DNA from: Streptomyces aurantiacus
Lineage (GTDB): Bacteria; Actinomycetota; Actinomycetes; Streptomycetales; Streptomycetaceae
Direction: 5' to 3'
DNA: 64,000 nt
NCBI RefSeq assembly: GCF_027107535.1
Contig: NZ_CP114283.1
Span: 6,510,001 to 6,574,000, forward strand
Below, in pieces: positions 61,874 to 64,000 of this stretch. Numbering within the stretch: the first letter of the stretch is position 1; the number at the start of each line of letters is the position of its first letter. A model generated the notes under the pieces. The model made no database searches. It saw nothing but the letters and a program-made list of their open reading frames with translations, and had not been told where the DNA came from. Position numbers and translations under genes: made by a program.

Positions 61874-63211
61874 GTGAACGCACTGCACGACGAACCGGAC
61901 GCCGTCCTTGACGTGCTCGGTATAGGGTTTGGGCCGTCAAATCTCGCACTGGCCATTGCGGTTGAGGAACACAACGCCCAAGCCGCTCCGGAGGACCGGA
62001 TCCGCGCGGGATTCCTGGAGCGCCAGCCGTCGTTCGGCTGGCACCGGGGCATGCTCATCGAAGACGCCACGATGCAGGTGTCCTTTCTCAAGGACCTGGT
62101 CACCATGCGCAACCCGACCAGCGACTTCAGCTTCCTGTGCTTCCTGCGGGAGCGGGGCAGGATGGTGGACTTCCTCAACGCGAAGACGCTGTTCCCGCTG
62201 CGCATCGAGTTCCACGAGTACTTCGAGTGGGCCGCCGCCCGGGTGGCCCACCTCGTCGACTACTCCGACGAGGTCGTGTCCGTCGACCCGGTGACGGGAC
62301 CGGACGGCGAGGTCCGCTGGCTGGACGTCGTCAGCCGCGTACCCGGCGCTCCCGAGCGGACCGTGACCCGGCGGGCCCGGAACATCTCGGTGGCCGTCGG
62401 CCTGGAGCCGCACCTGCCACCGGGCACGGACCTGTCGGACCACATCTGGCACAACAGCCAGCTCGTTCCGCGTGTCCGTGAGCTGAACGATTCCGGCAAG
62501 CCGGTGGGCCGTGTCCTGGTGCTGGGCGCGGGACAGAGCGGCGCCGAAGCGCTCGACTACCTGCACCGGTCCTTCCCCGAGGCGGAGATCTGCGCGATCT
62601 TCGCCAAGTACGGGTACACGCCCGCCGACGACAGCCCGTTCGCCAACCGGATCTTCGACCCGGAGGCCGTGGACGTCTACTTCCGGTCCACGCCGGAGGT
62701 GAAACAGTCCCTGGTCGACTACCACCGCAGCACCAACTACTCGGTTGTCGACATGGATCTCATCGAGTCGCTGTACGCGACGATGTACCGCGAGAAGGTC
62801 CAGGGGCGCGAGCGGCTGCTGCTGCGCAACGTGTCCCGCATCCGGGACGTGCGCAGCTTCGACGACCACCTGGAGGTCACCGTCGAGTACCTGCCCACCG
62901 GGGAACGGGAGGTGCTCTCCGCGGACCTGCTCGTGCACGCGACCGGCTACCGCCCCAGAGACATCGACAGCCTCCTGGGGAGAACGGCGAAACTCTGCCT
63001 GCGGGACGACAAGGACGCCGTGCGCGTGGGGCGCGACCACCGTGTCGAACTCACTCCCGACGTCTCGGCGGGCATCTATCTGCAGGGCGCGACCGAGCAC
63101 ACGCACGGGCTCACCTCGACCCTGCTGTCCACCACAGCCGTCCGGTCCGGCGAGATCCTCGAGTCCCTGCTCACGCACCGCGCGAACGACCTCGCCGTGC
63201 GCACCGGCTGA
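61874..63211 (+). CDS. L-ornithine N5-monooxygenase (PvdA/SidA/CchB-like)
   Basis: A 445-residue flavoenzyme that hydroxylates the side-chain nitrogen of ornithine using FAD, NADPH and oxygen; this makes the hydroxamate precursor. FAD site GIGFGPSNLALAIAVEE, substrate region GMLIEDATMQVSFLKDLVT (typical of ornithine rather than lysine enzymes), NADPH site VLVLGAGQSGAEALDYL, and the late DLLVHATGYRP block. It starts at GTG 61874 and is followed by a strong terminator hairpin. Its product feeds the formyltransferase and the NRPS directly. Confidence 0.95.
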   Translation: MNALHDEPDAVLDVLGIGFGPSNLALAIAVEEHNAQAAPEDRIRAGFLERQPSFGWHRGMLIEDATMQVSFLKDLVTMRNPTSDFSFLCFLRERGRMVDFLNAKTLFPLRIEFHEYFEWAAARVAHLVDYSDEVVSVDPVTGPDGEVRWLDVVSRVPGAPERTVTRRARNISVAVGLEPHLPPGTDLSDHIWHNSQLVPRVRELNDSGKPVGRVLVLGAGQSGAEALDYLHRSFPEAEICAIFAKYGYTPADDSPFANRIFDPEAVDVYFRSTPEVKQSLVDYHRSTNYSVVDMDLIESLYATMYREKVQGRERLLLRNVSRIRDVRSFDDHLEVTVEYLPTGEREVLSADLLVHATGYRPRDIDSLLGRTAKLCLRDDKDAVRVGRDHRVELTPDVSAGIYLQGATEHTHGLTSTLLSTTAVRSGEILESLLTHRANDLAVRTG

Positions 63212-63227
63212 GGAGGCCGTCCGGACC

Positions 63228-63263
63228 GGGTGTGACGTCACGGATCCCCGTGCCGTCACACCC
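63228..63263 (+). terminator. Hairpin terminator after the monooxygenase gene
   Basis: A 10-bp stem (GGGTGTGACG/CGTCACACCC) continues, after one-base offsets, into a 5-bp CACGG/CCGTG stem with a four-base loop, 16 bases after the stop codon. Confidence 0.8.
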
Positions 63264-63313
63264 GCACGGGAGGCTCCGGCCCTATGCGCCCTCACTGGGC
63301 AATGACCAGCAAC

Positions 63314-63332
63314 TTAGAGTAGCCTCACCTAA
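63314..63332. promoter_or_regulatory. Iron box upstream of the ABC exporter gene
   Basis: TTAGAGTAGCCTCACCTAA matches the iron-box consensus at 15 of 19 positions. It lies 32 bases before the exporter start codon, so the export gene is probably derepressed with the rest of the cluster. Confidence 0.7.
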
Positions 63333-63364
63333 GTTTTCTTCGTCCGATCCCGGAGGGGTAGCGG

Positions 63365-64000
63365 GTGGGTCCTACATATCCGTCGGGGCGTGATGTCCTG
63401 CGGGAGTCGGTCAGAGAGCAACGCCGGGACGTCACCCTCGGCGCACTGCTCGCTTCCGGACACCAAGTCGGGGAAGCCCTGGTTCCGGTTCTGATCGGCG
63501 TGGTGATCGACCGGGCCGTCACCGGCTCCGACACCGGCGCCCTGTTCCTGTGGCTCGGCGTGCTCGCCTTGGTGTACGTCGCGCTGGCACTGTCCTTCCG
63601 CTTCGGCGCCTGGGCGGGCGACCGGTCGGCGGTCCGCTCCGAACACTCCCTGCGCATCGCCCTCGTACGCCGGGTGCTGCACCCCGGCGGCGGCGCCGAG
63701 GACGGCCGGCTGCCCGGCGCGCTCGCCAACACCGCGACCGAGGACGCCAAGCGGGTCGGCGGCGTCAACACCGCCGTGATGTACGGCATCGCATCCCTGG
63801 CCGGCATCCTCACCTGCGCCTTCGTCCTATTGCGCACCTCGGTCCTCCTCGGCCTGGTCGTCCTGCTGGGCACGCCCGTACTGCTGTGGCTCGGGCACCT
63901 GCTGAGCAAGCCCCTGGAGACCCGCAGCGAGGCCGAGCAGGAGCGCGCGGCACACGCCTCCGCCGTCGCCGCCGACCTGGTGGCCGGCCTGAGGATCCTC
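63365..64000 (+). CDS. ABC exporter, transmembrane-domain part (partial, runs off the window)
   Basis: An open frame from GTG 63365 (GGAGG about 9 bases upstream) continues to the window edge without a stop. The 212 visible residues are an exporter-type transmembrane domain: LGALLASGHQVGEALVPVLIGVVIDRAV (helix 1), GALFLWLGVLALVYVALAL (helix 2), RSEHSLRIALVRRVLHPGG in the coupling loop, then two more helices (GIASLAGILTCAFVLL, VLLGLVVLLGTPVLLWLG). The nucleotide-binding part must lie beyond 64000. CchI-like fused exporters in this position secrete the finished siderophore. Confidence 0.85.
   Translation, partial: MGPTYPSGRDVLRESVREQRRDVTLGALLASGHQVGEALVPVLIGVVIDRAVTGSDTGALFLWLGVLALVYVALALSFRFGAWAGDRSAVRSEHSLRIALVRRVLHPGGGAEDGRLPGALANTATEDAKRVGGVNTAVMYGIASLAGILTCAFVLLRTSVLLGLVVLLGTPVLLWLGHLLSKPLETRSEAEQERAAHASAVAADLVAGLRIL

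Overview
The window looks like a Streptomyces chromosome, or that of a very close relative. The DNA is very GC-rich, GTG starts are common, and it carries an Hrd-type sigma factor, a WhiB-like protein, a SpoIIE-type phosphatase, a DUF574-type methyltransferase and DmdR/IdeR-type iron boxes.

Layout. (a) 1-3.8 kb, carbohydrate use: the tail of a LacI-type regulator, a secreted alginate-lyase-family protein, a decayed secreted-enzyme remnant, and a GH43 xylosidase with a visible promoter, a CGAAACTTTCG operator and a 27-bp tandem repeat. (b) 4-12.5 kb, regulation and sulfur use: a group-2 sigma factor, a PAS-GAF-PP2C-ATPase phosphatase, two LLM flavin monooxygenase genes (one frameshifted at a perfect 28-bp palindrome) behind a cysteine-type leader peptide, and an NlpC/P60 cell-wall hydrolase behind a probable c-di-AMP riboswitch. 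(c) 12.8-23.7 kb: a putative island between an intact tRNA-Pro(GGG) and a displaced copy of its 3' end. It holds a tight five-gene operon (degenerate vWA protein, TRAFAC-like GTPase, large uncharacterised protein, membrane vWA protein, Ser/Thr kinase with beta-propeller) and an ankyrin-repeat gene. This is the best candidate for a little-described signalling or conflict system. (d) 23.8-34.7 kb, ordinary chromosomal genes: DUF309, CobF and CobK, an MFS exporter, GH15, a TSUP permease, a lipase-like hydrolase, WhiB-Dps, DUF3140, an EndoIII-like protein and a methyltransferase.

(e) 34.9-64 kb is a peptide siderophore cluster. A five-module NRPS of about 6,300 residues, with two embedded methyltransferase domains and a terminal epimerisation domain but no thioesterase, is co-directional with MbtH, an amidohydrolase and a 76-residue protein. 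Divergently lie two FecCD permeases and an ATPase. Further on are an ArgB-like kinase and a formyltransferase (overlapping genes), an ornithine N-monooxygenase, and the start of an ABC exporter. Five iron-box-like palindromes sit at the promoters. The logic is: ArgB-like kinase raises ornithine supply; the monooxygenase and formyltransferase make hydroxamate-bearing ornithines; the NRPS joins them with two serines (A2 code DVWHFSLVD, A4 DVWHMSLVD) and N-methylated residues (A3 code DMENLGLIN, hydroxyornithine). The predicted product is a pentapeptide with up to three hydroxamates, of the scabichelin/albachelin general type. The ABC genes are for export and re-uptake; no substrate-binding protein gene is visible. 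An iron-box-controlled isochorismatase-like protein beside the cluster has lost most of the expected active-site residues.

All assignments come from reading the sequence by eye; no database search was run.
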